DNA of 64,000 nucleotides from Mantamonas sphyraenae (Eukaryota > CRuMs > Mantamonadidae), in contig JAPMXV010000043.1 in assembly GCA_026936335.1 (NCBI GenBank), positions 434,001 through 498,000 on the forward strand, written 5' to 3'. The translations under genes and the position numbers were made by a program. Shown in pieces: positions 10,481 to 23,300 of this stretch; position 1 is the first letter of the stretch, and the number at the start of each line of letters is the position of its first letter. Under the pieces are notes generated by a model. It had not been told where the DNA came from, ran no database searches, and saw only the letters and a program-made list of their open reading frames with translations.

Positions 10481-11305
10481 TCAGCCAGAGAGGAGGGGTT
10501 GCTCGTCGTTGTCGTCCTCATGATCATCCGACACCCCTTGGCCGAGGCCCGGAGAGGAGGAGGAGGAGGAATTGGATGCGGCGGCGGCACGTGCGATGCG
10601 CAGGCGTTCTTGGCGAGCTTGGTCGCGGGTGCGCTTCTTGTCTGCACGGGCAGCACGTTTTTGCTCGAGCAGAATGCTGCGCTGGAGGCGCTGTTCAGCC
10701 TTGCCGGCCTTGGAGGAGACGGAGGAGGCTGGGGAGGAGGAGGCGGAGGAGGTAGGAGAGGAGGAAGAAGAAGAGGCAGCGCTGAGCTTCTCTTGGACAG
10801 CCTTGCGACGTGCCTGCTCGGCGGCAGCGGCGGTGGTGGGGTTGATTTTGAGAGTCAGCGTGAACGTGGGCGTCATGACGGCCTCGAGCGAGTAGCCGGT
10901 GAGAGTGTTTGCACCGTCGAGCTCAAATGCAATGCCGCGCTGGAAGTATTCCTGGTTGCAGCGTGTTTTCAGGGTCTTCATGTCGCTTGCCCATGTGTTG
11001 TGCTTCTTGTGGCACCAAAAGTAGGCGAGGAAGGCAGGGGCGACACCAAACACAATGTACCCTTGCAGGTTCTTGTCGCTGAGGCAGATGACGGCGAGAA
11101 GGGCGGCGAGAAGCACTGCAGCAGCGACGATGATGGGCTTGCGTGGCAGTGTGGTGGTTGTGATCTCGTTGAAGTCGTCGATGATCTCGGCATACTCGTC
11201 GGGGCTGAGGAGGTCATTGAGTTTGGCGTTGTAGCTGTTGTCGATCTTGGGGAGGAGTCTGTCTGCATGGGACGGCAGAGTGATGGTGACAAGGTCTGAA
11301 GACAT
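10481..11305 (-). CDS. Two-TM protein, possibly ERF4/Golgin-A7-like
   Basis: 274 aa, start ATG 11305. Residues 20-50 are polar (LLPKIDNSYNAKLNDLLSPD, then EYAEIIDDFN). Two hydrophobic segments follow at about 57-75 and 82-98, probably a membrane hairpin. Next comes a short conserved-looking block, LKTRCNQEYFQRGIAFELDG. The last 120 residues are low complexity: a Ser/Ala-rich part, an Arg/Lys/Gln-rich helix likely to form a coiled coil, and an acidic tail ending QPLLSG. The order ISxxEY...IN-like helix, hydrophobic segment, then Cys and RGI resembles the ERF4/Golgin-A7 domain (partner of DHHC palmitoyltransferases), but I hold that loosely. The gene is divergent from the calpain gene, with 71 bp between start codons. 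Confidence 0.6.
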   Translation of the reverse strand: MSSDLVTITLPSHADRLLPKIDNSYNAKLNDLLSPDEYAEIIDDFNEITTTTLPRKPIIVAAAVLLAALLAVICLSDKNLQGYIVFGVAPAFLAYFWCHKKHNTWASDMKTLKTRCNQEYFQRGIAFELDGANTLTGYSLEAVMTPTFTLTLKINPTTAAAAEQARRKAVQEKLSAASSSSSSPTSSASSSPASSVSSKAGKAEQRLQRSILLEQKRAARADKKRTRDQARQERLRIARAAAASNSSSSSSPGLGQGVSDDHEDDNDEQPLLSG

Positions 11306-11376
11306 TGTGCACACACGAGCAAGGCCAATTTTCGTGGGCCGGGGGGAGCCCAGCCGACGCCAAGAAATCACGACGA
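11306..11376. promoter_or_regulatory. Short divergent intergenic region (two-TM gene / membrane calpain)
   Basis: The 71 bp between two divergent ATGs must hold both 5' leaders and, unless it extends into the genes, both promoters. It contains a CCAAT pentamer (in gGCCAATtttc) and a G-run. I see no TATA box. Confidence 0.4.
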
Positions 11377-14300
11377 ATGTCCAACACGACGACGGAGGCC
11401 AGCGTGGCCGAACGCACGGCAAATCTGGACACGACGCAGCTGTGGAATCTGAGCTTGCCGTTTCTGATTCCACTGGTGATTGTGTTTATGCTGGGATGGC
11501 TGCTGCTGCACTTTAAGCTGCGGTACCGCATGAAACGCCTCAAGGTGTGGCTGATTGCGATGAACCCAGACATGTTCAACGACCTGTCGCAAGCGAGCGT
11601 CATGCCATCGCTCATTGGCATGATGGTGGCTGTGGGCCTGTTGTGGTTCGCTGTGCCTGCCCTCGTGCTGAGCTGGGGCATCACCGTGTCGGCCCTGCTT
11701 CAGCCGGACTTTGTGGGCGCAACGATCATGCTGCTGCTGTTTGCGCTGCTGTTTACGCTTGGTGCCTACTACAACTGGCGTGTGGCCAACACCTGGGTTC
11801 TGACAAGTGAGTTTTTGGCGACCGGCGTGCGCGTCGGCGCAGCTGTAGCCGTTGCGCGGGAAAAGTCGTCGCGTTTGGGCCTGTGGCGGCATCCGCAGTG
11901 GACATGTGTTGTGCAACCGCAGACGGAACCATGGGCCTGGCACGACGAATGTGGGGCGGGAGGGCAGGCGTTGGGAGTGGGAAGAGTGAGTTCCACTGAC
12001 ACGAACTGGGGGGGGGCGGTGCGTTTTCGCGGTGTGGCGGTATGCGTTTTTGGCAGAGGGCACAAAGTGGCTGTTTGCCATGGCGCTGCTGTGTGTGGTG
12101 ACCATTGTGATCATGCTTGTGTTTGTGATCCAACCCTACTCGTACCTGGGCTTCAGCGCGGTTTGGCTGTCGCTGAACATGGTGCCCATGGTGTTTGTGA
12201 TCTACTACGGGTCGCCCGGCCGCTCCATCGACTTTTCGGTGTTTGTGAACGCAGACGACCCCGCTGCTCTGCTGGAGCAGCTCAAGACTGCGCCCAAGGA
12301 CGACGAGGTTGCAGGAGCTGGACAGAACGGTGCCGGGAGTGCCGAGGAGAACGGCAGCGCCAACAACGGCACGCCTGTGGAGAACGAGCACGGCAACGAG
12401 GGTGAAGAGAACGAAGAGGGACCGGAAGGACCGGAAGGACCGGAAGAAGGCAGCCAGGCAAAGGCATCGCCGCCACAGCTGGAAATGACGGCTCAGCAGA
12501 GACGGTCGCGAATCACCATGTCGTACCTGCTTGCGCTTGTGATTCTGCTGCTGTACGGCCTTTTGGTGCTGCTGACGACCAACAAGGGCGCCGGATTGGG
12601 CTTTGCCAACGCGGCAGCTGTGTTTGTGCTTGACATCTGCATCTACCTGCTGTTTACGGCGGGCCTTGTGCGCAACCCGCTGCGTGTGACGGCTGCCCTG
12701 GTGCTGTGCCGCGCGGCGCTGATTCTGCCTGGGGCAAACTACTGGTTTGTCGGCCACAGCATCGTCTACTTTCTGTTTGCCAACTTTCTGGCATTTGGTT
12801 ACGTGCGACGCCGGTTCCCGCTGAAGTCTCTGCCGGACCCGAGCGAGGCGCGGCCGGCGGCAAAGGACCCCGAACGGTACACGGGCATTGACGACGACGA
12901 CGGCGACGACGTGGACGCCGATTTTGACGACGACGAGCTGGACAACCCCAAGGAGGACCAGGAGGGACTTGCCGGATTTGGGTCGCAGCTGCAGGATGTG
13001 CAGCTGGCAGCCCCCAAGTCGAACCGTGGCTCGGCCTGGCTGTTGCTTACGGTTTCGTTTGTGGTGGAGACGCTGTTGGCGCGATATGTGTTTGCGTCGC
13101 AGCTTGTGACGCTGCAGCTGAGCGCAGGCGGCACTGCGCAGGCGCAGGAAAACTTTGGCTGGTCTGCGCTTGCGCTGAGCATCATCCTGCCCTTGTGCTA
13201 CGTGACGCTGCGCAAGCTGCGCAACAACGCGTGGCAGTTTACGGGCGACGTCCTGCTGTGGGTGCTTGTGACCGAGGTGGTCATCGTGGCCTGTGGCCTG
13301 CTGATCAACGCGTTGACAGCCAGCGCCATTGTGCTGTACACGGCCATCTATCTGCCGCTGATTGTCCTGCTGGCCATCAACGGCTACCAGCAGTGGGTGC
13401 GCCAGGACTACGAGCTGTACCGGTACCGTCAAATGGACGCCCAAGGCAACATGGTGGGGGCAGGGGCGGCGGCGAGCGGATCGTCGTCGTCCACGGGCGC
13501 TGCGGCTGGCTCTGAGGCTGGGTCGAGCAGTGGTGGAGCGGCCGAAGCCATTGAGGCACCGCAGAACCCTGCCGCGGGCGGGAGTGGCGAGTTCCGCTCG
13601 TTTTATCGCAAGAATAGGCGTCTGTCGCTGCGCGACGATCTGAAGAACGCCGACGACTCGAAGCCCGACGGAGAGCTGTCGCTGAAGCATGTGTACGGCT
13701 ACAGGGGACATGACGCACGGTCAAATCTGTTTTACACGTCGGAGGGCGAGCTTGTGTACCACGCAGCAGCGCTGGGCATTGTGATGCATCCGGGCACGCG
13801 AGAACAACGATTCATGAGCGTGCACACAGACGACATGACGTCGCTGGCCCACCACAAGGACCTGGGGATCACTGCATCGGGTCAGATGGGCAAGCGGCCG
13901 TCGCTTGTGGTGTGGGACAGCAAGTCGATGGAAGTGAAGGCGTCGCTGAAGTTCCACAAGCGCGCCATCCCGGCGGTGGACATGAGCGCAGATGGCGAAT
14001 GGGTTGTGTCTGTCGGAGACGACGACGACCACTCCGTGTGCGTGTGGAAATGGGACGGCGAGAGCAAGATCGTGGCGTCTGCCAAGGGCCCCAAGAACGC
14101 CAAGGTGAGTTGCCTGCGCGTGAATCCGCTTGACCGCACCGAGTTTGTGACGGGTGGTGTGAAGCACATCTCGTTCTGGAAGTTGGTGAACGGCCAGTTG
14201 GAGCGCAAGAAGGGCACATTTGGCATTGGCCTGGTGACCAACGTGCTGTGTGTGGAGTACCTGCAGAGCGGGCGTGCGATTTGCGGCACCAAGGACGGCG

Positions 14301-17300
14301 ACCTGCTTGTGTGGCAGGACGGCGCAGTTGTGACGCGCATCGAAAAGGCGCACAAGGGTGCAATCTTTGGCTTGCGTGTGCTGGAGGACGGGAGCGTGGT
14401 GACGGGAGGCAAGGACGGCGTGTTGCGCGTGTGGGAAGCTGAACCCAAGACGCGCAAGCCGTTGGAAGTGCTGAAGCTGCCCGTGACGACCAAGAACAAC
14501 AAGCGAGTGTGTGTGCGTGCCATTACGTACGATGCAGAGTCGCAGCAGTTTGCGGTGGGCACCAAGGGCAACGCGGTGTACATTGTGCCGCGTGGGGACG
14601 CCGAATCGACCGAGGCGCTGGTGCAAGGGCACGCAGAGGGTGAGGCGTGGGGTATGGCTGTGCATCCGCATCATGCCAACGTGGTCGCCACAGCGTCGGA
14701 GGATAGCACGGTGCGCGTGTGGAACACCGAGACGCGAAGGGAGATTGCGTACGAATTTGTGGGATTGAAGGTGCGCTCGTGCGAGTTCTCGCCGGACGGA
14801 ACACAGCTTGCGGTTGGCCAGCGCAACGGCGGCGTGCGCGTGTATGCGTTTGCGCTGACGAGTGCGAATGTGGCGACGCTGAAGCTGCGCAAGAAGTGGC
14901 AGCACCGCAAGCGGTTTGTGGACGTGATGCGGTTCAACCCGAGCGGGACGCGACTTGCGGTGGGGAGCCACGACACGTTTGTGGACCTGTATGACGTGGA
15001 GGAGGGCTACAAGCGTGTGGGCGTGTGCAAGGGCCACTCGTCGTACATCACGCACATCGACTGGAGCGCAGACGGCAAGTTTTTGCAGACCAACAGCGGC
15101 GACTACGAGCACATGTACTGGTTTGCAAACGGAAAGCTTCAGGCCAAGGAAAAGTCGATGGCTGGGTACGAAATGGCGTCGTGGACGTGCACGATTGGAG
15201 AGGAGGTGATGGGCATCTGGCAAGGGACGTCTGACATGACGGACATCAACGCAGTGACGCGCAGTGCGGACGGCGGGGTGCTTGTGATGGGCGACGACTT
15301 TGGCAAGGTGCGGCTGTCGCGCTTCCCGTGCCCTGACTTTCCACACAAGAAGGCTGGGTACAAGAGGTACAACGGGCACAGCTCGCACGTGACGCAGGCG
15401 CAGTTCAATGCGGCGCAGGACCAGGTGTTGTCGCTGGGCGGAGGCGACACGTGCGTGTTCCAGTGGGAGTACGACGCGGCGGGCAACGTCAGCGAGAGCG
15501 GGCTTGTGGAGGTGGAGGCGCCGCGCAGGCAGGCGGTGGAAATGGTTGCGCCGCGTGTGCAGGGAGAGAACGCAGGTGCGGGGGTGGGCAGCTCGTCGTC
15601 GGGAGAGGAGGAGACGACGACGACGGCGACACCGTCGGAGCCCGGATCGTCGGACAACCGTGCGTCCAAGGCTCTGACACCGGAGGAGCTGGAGGCGCAC
15701 GAGGCGCGTAACCGTGCACGTCAGGCGGACAAGACGGTGAAGGGGCGGTACTACGGAGGCCCGGAGCCTGCGTACCAAGCGTTCTTTACGGGCAAGTTTT
15801 CGAAAGAGGACTACCAGCTGATTGGAGGCAACGTGTTGCTTGTGCTGCTTGTGTTTTTCTACGGCATGACGATTGCCCTTACGTCGACGCCCGAATACGT
15901 GGGCTGGTCGATTGCGGCGTGGCTGGGCATTGTGTTGGCGACGGCGCTGCCTGTGCTGCGGTGGTTCAACACGTTTGAGCGCGACTGGACGACGATTGCA
16001 TCGGGAGTGACGGCTGTATTGCTGCTGCTGCTGTGGTCGCTGCTTCAGGGGCTGACGACAACGTTCCCGCTGCTGGCTCTGGCTGCGCCGGGGTACGTGC
16101 TGGCGATGGCGTTTGCGTTTGCTTACTGGAAGTGGAAGGACGACGGCTACGTGATGAGCGGAAGCGTCAAGGGTGTGGTTGGTGTGGGCGTGGTGCTTGT
16201 GGTGGGCGGCATGATTGCAGTTGCGGTGACGGTGAAGCCGTGGAGTGTGGGCGTTGCTGTGCTGGTGGGCATGATTGCGCTGCTGACAAGTGCGTACGTG
16301 GCTGTGCAGTGGTACAAGAACGGATTCTACCTGCCTGCGAAGCTGCGTGTTGTGGGCGGAGTGGCACTGCTGCTGATTGTTGGCCTGGGCCTGGTGGTGG
16401 GCTTTGGGTGGGGCCGTGCTTTTGTTGGATTCAGCGTGAGTGCAGGCTGCCTGTGGCTGATCCTGGTGATGTTTGCTGTGCAGAAGCTGAACGCAGACAG
16501 CCGCGGAGATGTGGTGGTGCAGTACGGCCGCAACATCTTCCCGGTGTACAAGATGGATCTTGAGACGGAGCGGTTGACAGAGTTTAACCAGGCGCCACTG
16601 TACGCGTACACGGCGCTGGTGATCCTGCTGGCGTGGTCGATTGCTGCGTCGATTGTGATGACGCCTCCGTACGTGGGGCTGGCGATGATTGCGCTGACAA
16701 TCATCCTGTTTGTGCTGCTTACGGTGCACCTGCGCCGTGTGCCTGCGGCCAAGTTTGGAGCGGTGGCGCACATGCTGACGAAGGAGGTGCTGGAGAGCAG
16801 TGTGCAGCTTGCGCACGGCAGCCAGATGAACAGCACGACGACAACGATGGTCAAGGCAGACGAGCGGGGTGGCGAGTACGCTGGTGCAGGTGTGGCACGC
16901 GAGCGGGAAACCGTGGTGGAAGTGGAGGCGGAGCGTGGAGGAGGCGAGGCCAGCGGACGCAGGCCCGATGTGGACGACCTTCGCCTGGAGCTCGCGTCAG
17001 AGTACAAGGAGTGGTCGCTGGAAGATCTGGAGGCCAAGGTTGTGGAGCTGGAGGCTGAGCTGAAGGCTGTGTTGGCAAGCGCTGGAAACCAGAACAACGG
17101 AGGGAACGGAAGCAAGGTGAGCCCGATGATTGGATCTGGGTCTGGGCCGCGTGGACCGAGTGGCGGGGATGACGACCAAGAAGATGAAGATGAAATGGTG
17201 GAGGTGATGGAAGAGGGTGGTGGTGGTGGAGCGGGAGTGGGAGGGGGGAAGGAGGAGAACGAAGAAGACGAGGAAAAGGAGAACAAGGCAAAGAAGACGC

Positions 17301-19354
17301 AAAAGAACGAGGATGTCGTTGCGGAGCAGGTGAACACGGTGCAGAAGGCGGCAGTCAAGAGGGGTGAAGCGGTGAAGTTGGCGCAGACGATCCTTGCGGT
17401 GGAGTTTTACATCGAGAGTCGCAAGATGGAGCACAACCGGTTTGCAGCGACGGTGCAGCTGCTGTGCGTGCGCAAGACCGAGTACCTGCAAAAGAGCCAG
17501 GCGCAGGAGTACAAGCAGTTCCTGCGGGATGTGGGGCGTGCGGACGTGACGGAGGAGATGATGAAGAACTGGACGAACGACGAGCGGGTGGAATTCGAGG
17601 CGATGTTTGCGGCGTGGAAGAAGGAGCAGGCGGAGAAGGAGGAGGAAGAACTGCGCAAGCAGAAGGAGGAGGAGGAAGCGGTGAGGCGACGACAGCGGAT
17701 GCTGGAGGAGCAGGACGAGGAAAGACGTCGCAAGGAGGCGGAGGAGGCAGAACGCATCCGACAGGCCAAGCTGGCGGAGTGGAAGGAGGAACAGGAGCGC
17801 AAGGCGGCAGAGGAGGAGGAGCGCCGACGTCAGGAAGAGGAGGAGCTGCGGCAGAAGCTGGAGGAGCTGGAGGAGGAGGAAAAGGCGAAGCGGCTGGCGG
17901 AGTGGGAGGAAGAGCAGAAGCGCAAGGCGGCAGAAGAGGAGGAGCGTCGACGCAAGGAAGAGGAGGAGCTGCACAAGCAACTGCGTGCAGAGGAGGCGAC
18001 ACGTGCGGCGAACCGAGCGGACGACCTGACGGAGTACAACGCGATTGTGGAGGAGTGCAGGAGCAAGGGAGGGAAGTGGACGGACCCGGAGTTCCCGCCA
18101 GAGGAAGGGTCGCTGCGTCACGGCCAGCTGGATGTGTCGCAGATTGCCGGGTGGAAGCGTATTCCGGAGCTTGCGGAGGAGCCGCGTCTGTTTGACGACA
18201 CGATTGAGCCCGGAGACATCCAGCAGGGATCACTGGGCGACTGCTGGCTGCTGTCTGCCATGTCTGTGCTGACGATGGACCGGGAGAAGTTTGATGCAGT
18301 GTTCTTGACAAAGGAGGTGAACGAGGAGGGCGTGTACGCACTGAAGTTTTTCAAGAACGGAGTGTGGCGACAGGTGATTGTGGACGACCACCTGCCGGTG
18401 TACGAGTGGGACGCGCCTTCGTTTGCGCACTCGAAGAACCCAGCCGAGTTTTGGACGTCGATCATGGAAAAGGCGTACGCAAAGCTGCATGCGTCGTACG
18501 AGGCGATCGAGGGTGGGTTTGTGAACGAAGGATTGGTGGACATGACGGGCGGGATTGCAGACACGATTCCGTTGCAGACGGAGGAGGGAAAACAGGACGT
18601 GGCGAGTGGCAAGACGTGGCAGGTGCTGAAGGAGTATCACGCGGCCAAGTACCTGATGGGCTGCGGGTCGTTCAGTGGGTCGGACACGGACACGAACGAA
18701 AGCGGGATCGTGCAGGGCCACGCGTACAGCATTCTGAATGTGGTGGAGATGGACGGACACAGGCTGCTGCATGTGCGTAACCCGTGGGGTCGTGGTGAGT
18801 GGACGGGCGACTGGTCGGATGGGTCGCCGTTGTGGACCAAGAGGATGAAGGCAAAGCTGGGGTATGTTGACGCAGACGACGGAGCGTTCTGGATGGCGTA
18901 CGAAGACTTTGTGCTGAACTACAGGGTGGTGTACGTGTGCAAGACGTTCAACTCGCTGTGCGTGCAGACGGTGGAAAGCGAGTGGCGCGGAGAGAGTGCG
19001 GGCGGGTGCTTCAACAACGAGAGCGCTGGGAACAACCCGCAGTGGGTGGTGCGTGTACCGCGACCGATGCGTGTGGTGCTTGTGCTGGAGCAGAGCGAAA
19101 AGCGAGGCACGGGACAGGAGACGATGTGCATCGGGGTGCAGATGCTGGACAAGGGTGGGAAGCGGGCCAAGGCATTGTATGTGGGCGACAAGGTGGCCGG
19201 GTCGAGTTACGCGTACAGCCGGCAGGTGTATTGCGAGGCGAGTGTGCCGAGTGGCGAGTTTACGATTGTGCCGACGACGTTCAACGCAGGAGAGGAGAGT
19301 GAGTTTACGCTGAAGGTGATGAGCGAGTACGAGGTGGAACTGGAGGCATTGTGA
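11377..19354 (+). CDS. Giant membrane calpain with internal EML (HELP/WD40) propeller
   Basis: Exons 11377..11806 and 12057..19354 (250-nt intron, donor GTGAGT, phase 1) give 2,575 aa. Order: about 13 hydrophobic helices (residues 25-480); a HELP-like motif at about 688 (VYGYRGHDARSNLFY) leading into EMAP/EML-type WD40 repeats to about 1285; a second membrane block of about 12 helices (1400-1705); an acidic and Gly-rich linker; a long Glu/Lys/Arg coiled coil (about 1990-2125); a calpain protease core (about 2155-2442); and a C2-like calpain beta domain to the end. The catalytic triad is intact: Cys2206 in GDCWLL, His2365 in QGHAYSI and Asn2385 in NPWGRGEW, so a working Ca-dependent Cys protease is expected. 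The layout parallels plant DEK1 and protist membrane calpains, with an EML propeller between the membrane blocks. Membrane-anchored processing is an inference. Confidence 0.93.
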
Positions 19355-19384
19355 GGGAGAAGGTGCGAGGAGGGAGGCAACGCA

Positions 19385-20332
19385 ATGGAATCGGAAATTG
19401 TGGAGGCGGCGAGTTGTGGAGACCTCGAACGCGTGTGTCGGTTGCTGAGGAGTGGGGTCAGTGTGGATGAGAGGACATGGAGCGGGAGGACGGCGTTGAT
19501 GGAGGCGTCGCAGGAAGGGTTTGTGGATGTGGTGAGGGTGTTGCTGGACGCCAAGGCAGAGGTGGATGCGGTGCCGCGGCTGGCGGAAACGGCGTTGGCC
19601 ATGGCCGTTCGGGAAGGCCACTCGAAGGTTGTTCGCGAGTTGGTTTGCGCAGGAGCGGACACAAACGTGGCGCTGTCATCGAGAATGCCGGTGATTGTCT
19701 TTGCGTGTCAACAGGGAGACGTGGAGACGGCAAGGGGGCTGCTGGAGGCTGGCGTGGACCTCGACGTCAGGGATGAGTTTGGGAGGACGGCGCTGTGTGA
19801 AGCTGTAGATAGTGGGAACATGGAGTTGGTGCGGATGTTGCTGGAGGCGGGTGCGGAAGTGGATGAGCGTGGGAGGCAAGATGCCACGGCGCTGATGGCG
19901 GCCAGCCAAAACCTGGACGTGAGTGCGTTGTCGCTGCTGCTGGCGTTTGGCGCAGATGTCAACCACGTGGACGAAGACGGATGGAGTGCAGTGGTGTACG
20001 CGGCCGATGGAGGCGATGTGTTGGATGAGAACCAGGAAGATGGGTTGGAGCCGCTGCGACTGCTGTTGGATGCAGGTGCAGACGTGAATGTGGTGACGGA
20101 TGGAGGAATGAGTGCATTGTCGTATGCGGTGGTGCGAGAGCGATGGGAGATGGTGGACGTGCTGCTGGATCACGGGGCGGACGTGCTGGAGTGGGAGATG
20201 TGTGTGGCAATGGAGTCGCAGGATGAGGATGGTTTCGGGAAATTGGCGCAAGCCGGGGGCGATCTGAATGTGTGGACATCCAAGGAGGTGAGGGACTGGG
20301 TGGCTTTGTGGAGAGAGCGCGAGGCGATGTAG
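19385..20332 (+). CDS. Ankyrin-repeat protein
   Basis: 315 aa, single exon, ATG 19385, only 30 bp after the calpain stop. About eight ankyrin repeats run from the first residues (LERVCRLLRSGVSVDERTWS, then GRTALMEAS) to near the C-terminus. Each carries the usual TALxxA / VxxLLxxGAxV pattern, with one longer loop around the GDVLDENQEDGLEP segment. There is no signal peptide, membrane helix or catalytic domain, so it is presumably a cytosolic interaction scaffold. Repeats alone do not allow a specific function. Confidence 0.85.
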   Translation: MESEIVEAASCGDLERVCRLLRSGVSVDERTWSGRTALMEASQEGFVDVVRVLLDAKAEVDAVPRLAETALAMAVREGHSKVVRELVCAGADTNVALSSRMPVIVFACQQGDVETARGLLEAGVDLDVRDEFGRTALCEAVDSGNMELVRMLLEAGAEVDERGRQDATALMAASQNLDVSALSLLLAFGADVNHVDEDGWSAVVYAADGGDVLDENQEDGLEPLRLLLDAGADVNVVTDGGMSALSYAVVRERWEMVDVLLDHGADVLEWEMCVAMESQDEDGFGKLAQAGGDLNVWTSKEVRDWVALWREREAM

Positions 20333-20341
20333 AGAAAAACG

Positions 20342-23300
20342 ATGCGCGTCCTTGTGGCCTTGGCTTTGGTGTTGGTCATTTCCACGCATGCAGTGAGTGC
20401 GAGGTTCCAAGTAAACGGTGTCACCCATCCCGGGAAGCAGGGTGTGTTTGCTGGCAAGCTGTCGCTGAACAAACGGCGTGTAGCCGTGGTGGAGGGCGAT
20501 TTTTCCGCCGTCAGCGCTCTCGGAACGTCCGTGTTTGTGACGCAGGGGACTACGGCTGGGAGTTCGTTTGTGGATTCAAACGAGAGAAACGATTGTGAGC
20601 CAGCCGAGTCGGCGATTCGTGGCCAGCGTGGACTCCGCGTCGGGGCGCGCCAAGTGGAATGCAACGACATTTCCAGGGCCTGCGCTGCAGCAGGAGAACA
20701 TCGAGCTGGCGGGTCCGGTGTTGTCACATCCGGACTCTGCAAAGGATGTTTTGATTGTGTCCGATGAGAACGTGTACGGGTTGGACGTGAAGACGGGTGC
20801 GTTTCTGTGGTGGCACGGCGACGTTGGGTGCGGCGATGCGGTGGCACTTCCCAACGGCACCTTTGCAATGGGGTGCTCGAACCGCAGTTTGTTGTCTCAG
20901 GAAGTGCTGGTGGTCCGTGGGGACTCTGGTGAGGTGCAGGCGCGGCTGCGGAACGACTCTGTGTATTTTGTGCGCGTGGCAGCGGCCAATGCGACCCTGG
21001 TCGTTGCATTTGGCATAGTGCAGGGAGAAAAGCCAGAGGGTGTGTTGATTGTGTGGAACACGGCGACGGGGGGGTGGAGGTCGACCGATTTGCCAGGTAC
21101 CGGCGAGGGGGTGGCGTCCTTTGTGGCGGTGGAGGGGAACACCGCGGTGGTGTCCACAGTGGCAGGCGAAGGCACGAGCAGGAAGGATGCGATTGATGTG
21201 TGGGCAGTGGATGTGCAGTCGGGCGGCGTGCTGTGGCGGTATGGGAGCGAGAACACGCAGAGACAAAGGGCGCCTCACATTGTGGTGCGGCCGACGCAGG
21301 TGTTTGTGCGGACGCGATTGGAGTTGCCCACTCTGCCGGGAGGATCCCAAACCAACATCACCGTCCTGTCTCTGGTGAATGGACAGGAGCTGGCGACACG
21401 CATCCTGAGCTCGGGGACTGCAAACAGCGACGTGGACGGGTTTTTCTTCTCCACGACGCAGAATGCACTGATCACAGGTGTGTCGTCGTATGATGTGGCC
21501 GCAACGGGTGTTCTGAGCGAGGGCTCGCGTGCGGGCTTCACGTCTGCGCACATGCGCGGGTTGGCTGTGGATGATCAGAGCTCGTTTGCCATCCTGGAGC
21601 TGCAAACAGCCCGCATTGACAGTACAAAGACGGTGCACCGGTTCACACTGAACATTTACGGGTGTGGCGAGCATTTTTTGGATGCGGTGTGTGCCGAGTG
21701 TGCACCGGGCTATTTTCTCACCAGCCAGTCGTGCCAAGAGTGCCCAGCGTTTTCCCCCGTGGCGATTGTGGTGTTGATTGGACTGTTGTTTGCGGCCACC
21801 GTGGTGTGGTCTGTTTGGAAGCCGCCAAAGGGAGGCACGGGCCCGGAGGCGTCGCACAACATCGAGTTGAGTGTCCATGGGAGGGACGAGGGTGATGGCA
21901 AGAATTCAACGAGTCGCGAGGTTGGAGTGCCACAGTTGACACGGTTGATGCCATTTGTGCAGTTTGTGCACTTTGCGCAAGTGGTGTCGCTGTCGGCGCG
22001 TGTTGCGGCGCCTGGATTTTGGCCTCCGGTGGCGCTGGCAGTGGTGGACATCCTGCAGTTTCTGAATCTGGATGTGGAGCGTGTGGGTGTGCAATGCGAA
22101 GTTGCACTGGACCTGCTTGCGCGCAGTTGGTTGTTTGTGGGTGTGCAGGTGGGTGGGTGTGGCCTGTTGCTGGGTGTCATCGCGTACATGCGTGTGACGG
22201 GCAGTGGCACAGATGGACAAGCGGCCCTGCTTGCACGTGTGCTCATCCAGCTGATCCGATTTGCATTCCTGGGCGCGGCCGTGCGTGGACTGACGGTTTT
22301 TGATTGCATCGGCGAGTTTGAAGGCAGCGTGATGGTGGCCGATCCAAACGTAGTGTGCTACACCAGCACCAAGTGGGCTGAACACTTTGTGATGAGCATG
22401 TTCGGGCTGTTGGTGCTGTGTTTGCTGCCGCTGTGCGGTTTCTACGCCCTTTGGCAAAAGTACCGCGCAGAGGGAGATGAGGATGCATTTGTGCGCGACG
22501 CGTACGGGTTCCTGTTTGTGGACTACCGCGTGGATGCCGGATTCTTTGAGGGAGTGGTTCTGCTGCGCAAGGCGCTTGTGTCTGTCCTGGTGCTTGGATT
22601 CGAGACGCTGCCGACGCACATCAATTTCACGCTGTTCAGCGTCCTGACGTTGCTGACGCTGGTGACTGCGCTGGGTCGTCCGTACCGACGACGTCGTCGC
22701 AACGTGCTTGAGTGTGTGCTCACGTTCTCGAGCGCGCTTGTGTTTTTGCTTGCAGCTGTCGACAACATGGACGTGGCAGGGGCAGGCGACACGCCAGGCC
22801 TGATTGCCCTTGTGGTGGTGTTGGCTACCATTCCGGCGACCGTTGTGGTGGCAGTGCAGGATTGGAAGGAGGAGCGCTCGATTGGGTCCATGAGCGCAGC
22901 GGAGGTGGAAGCGCTGGAGGAGGACGATCAGCTGGGGGTGACACCCGGAGGATGGGGCGACCGTGCGACGCTTGCACGTTGGGCTGTTGCGACTGCCGTT
23001 GTGCATTGGAACGGGTGGATCGTGGGCTTGGTTGCGCTTGTGCTGCGGTTCAACGGAGGAAGCGAAGGGGTTCTGCGTGCGTTGCAGAGCACGAGCACAC
23101 TGACGTGGATCACCCCCGTGTTCATGGGCTTTCTGTTGTTTGTGAAGGAGCTGGAAGAGGAGGAGGAAGAGCATCCGCACAGCAAAGCGTTGGGCGCGTA
23201 CTTTGGCATCCATTTCAGCGCGGGCGGGATTGCCATGGTCAATTTTTATGTCACCGATGTGGATCCCGCGACTTTGATCGCGTTTTTTTGTGTCAGTTCG

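Noticed and set aside
14104-14130. GTGAGT inside the calpain propeller as a splice donor
   Set aside because: The frame across it reads AKVSCLRVNPLDRTEFVTGG, a normal WD40 blade, so it is coding.
13721-16816. 1,031-codon minus-strand open frame
   Set aside because: Antisense to the propeller and second TM block of the membrane calpain; His/Arg-biased shadow with no domain.
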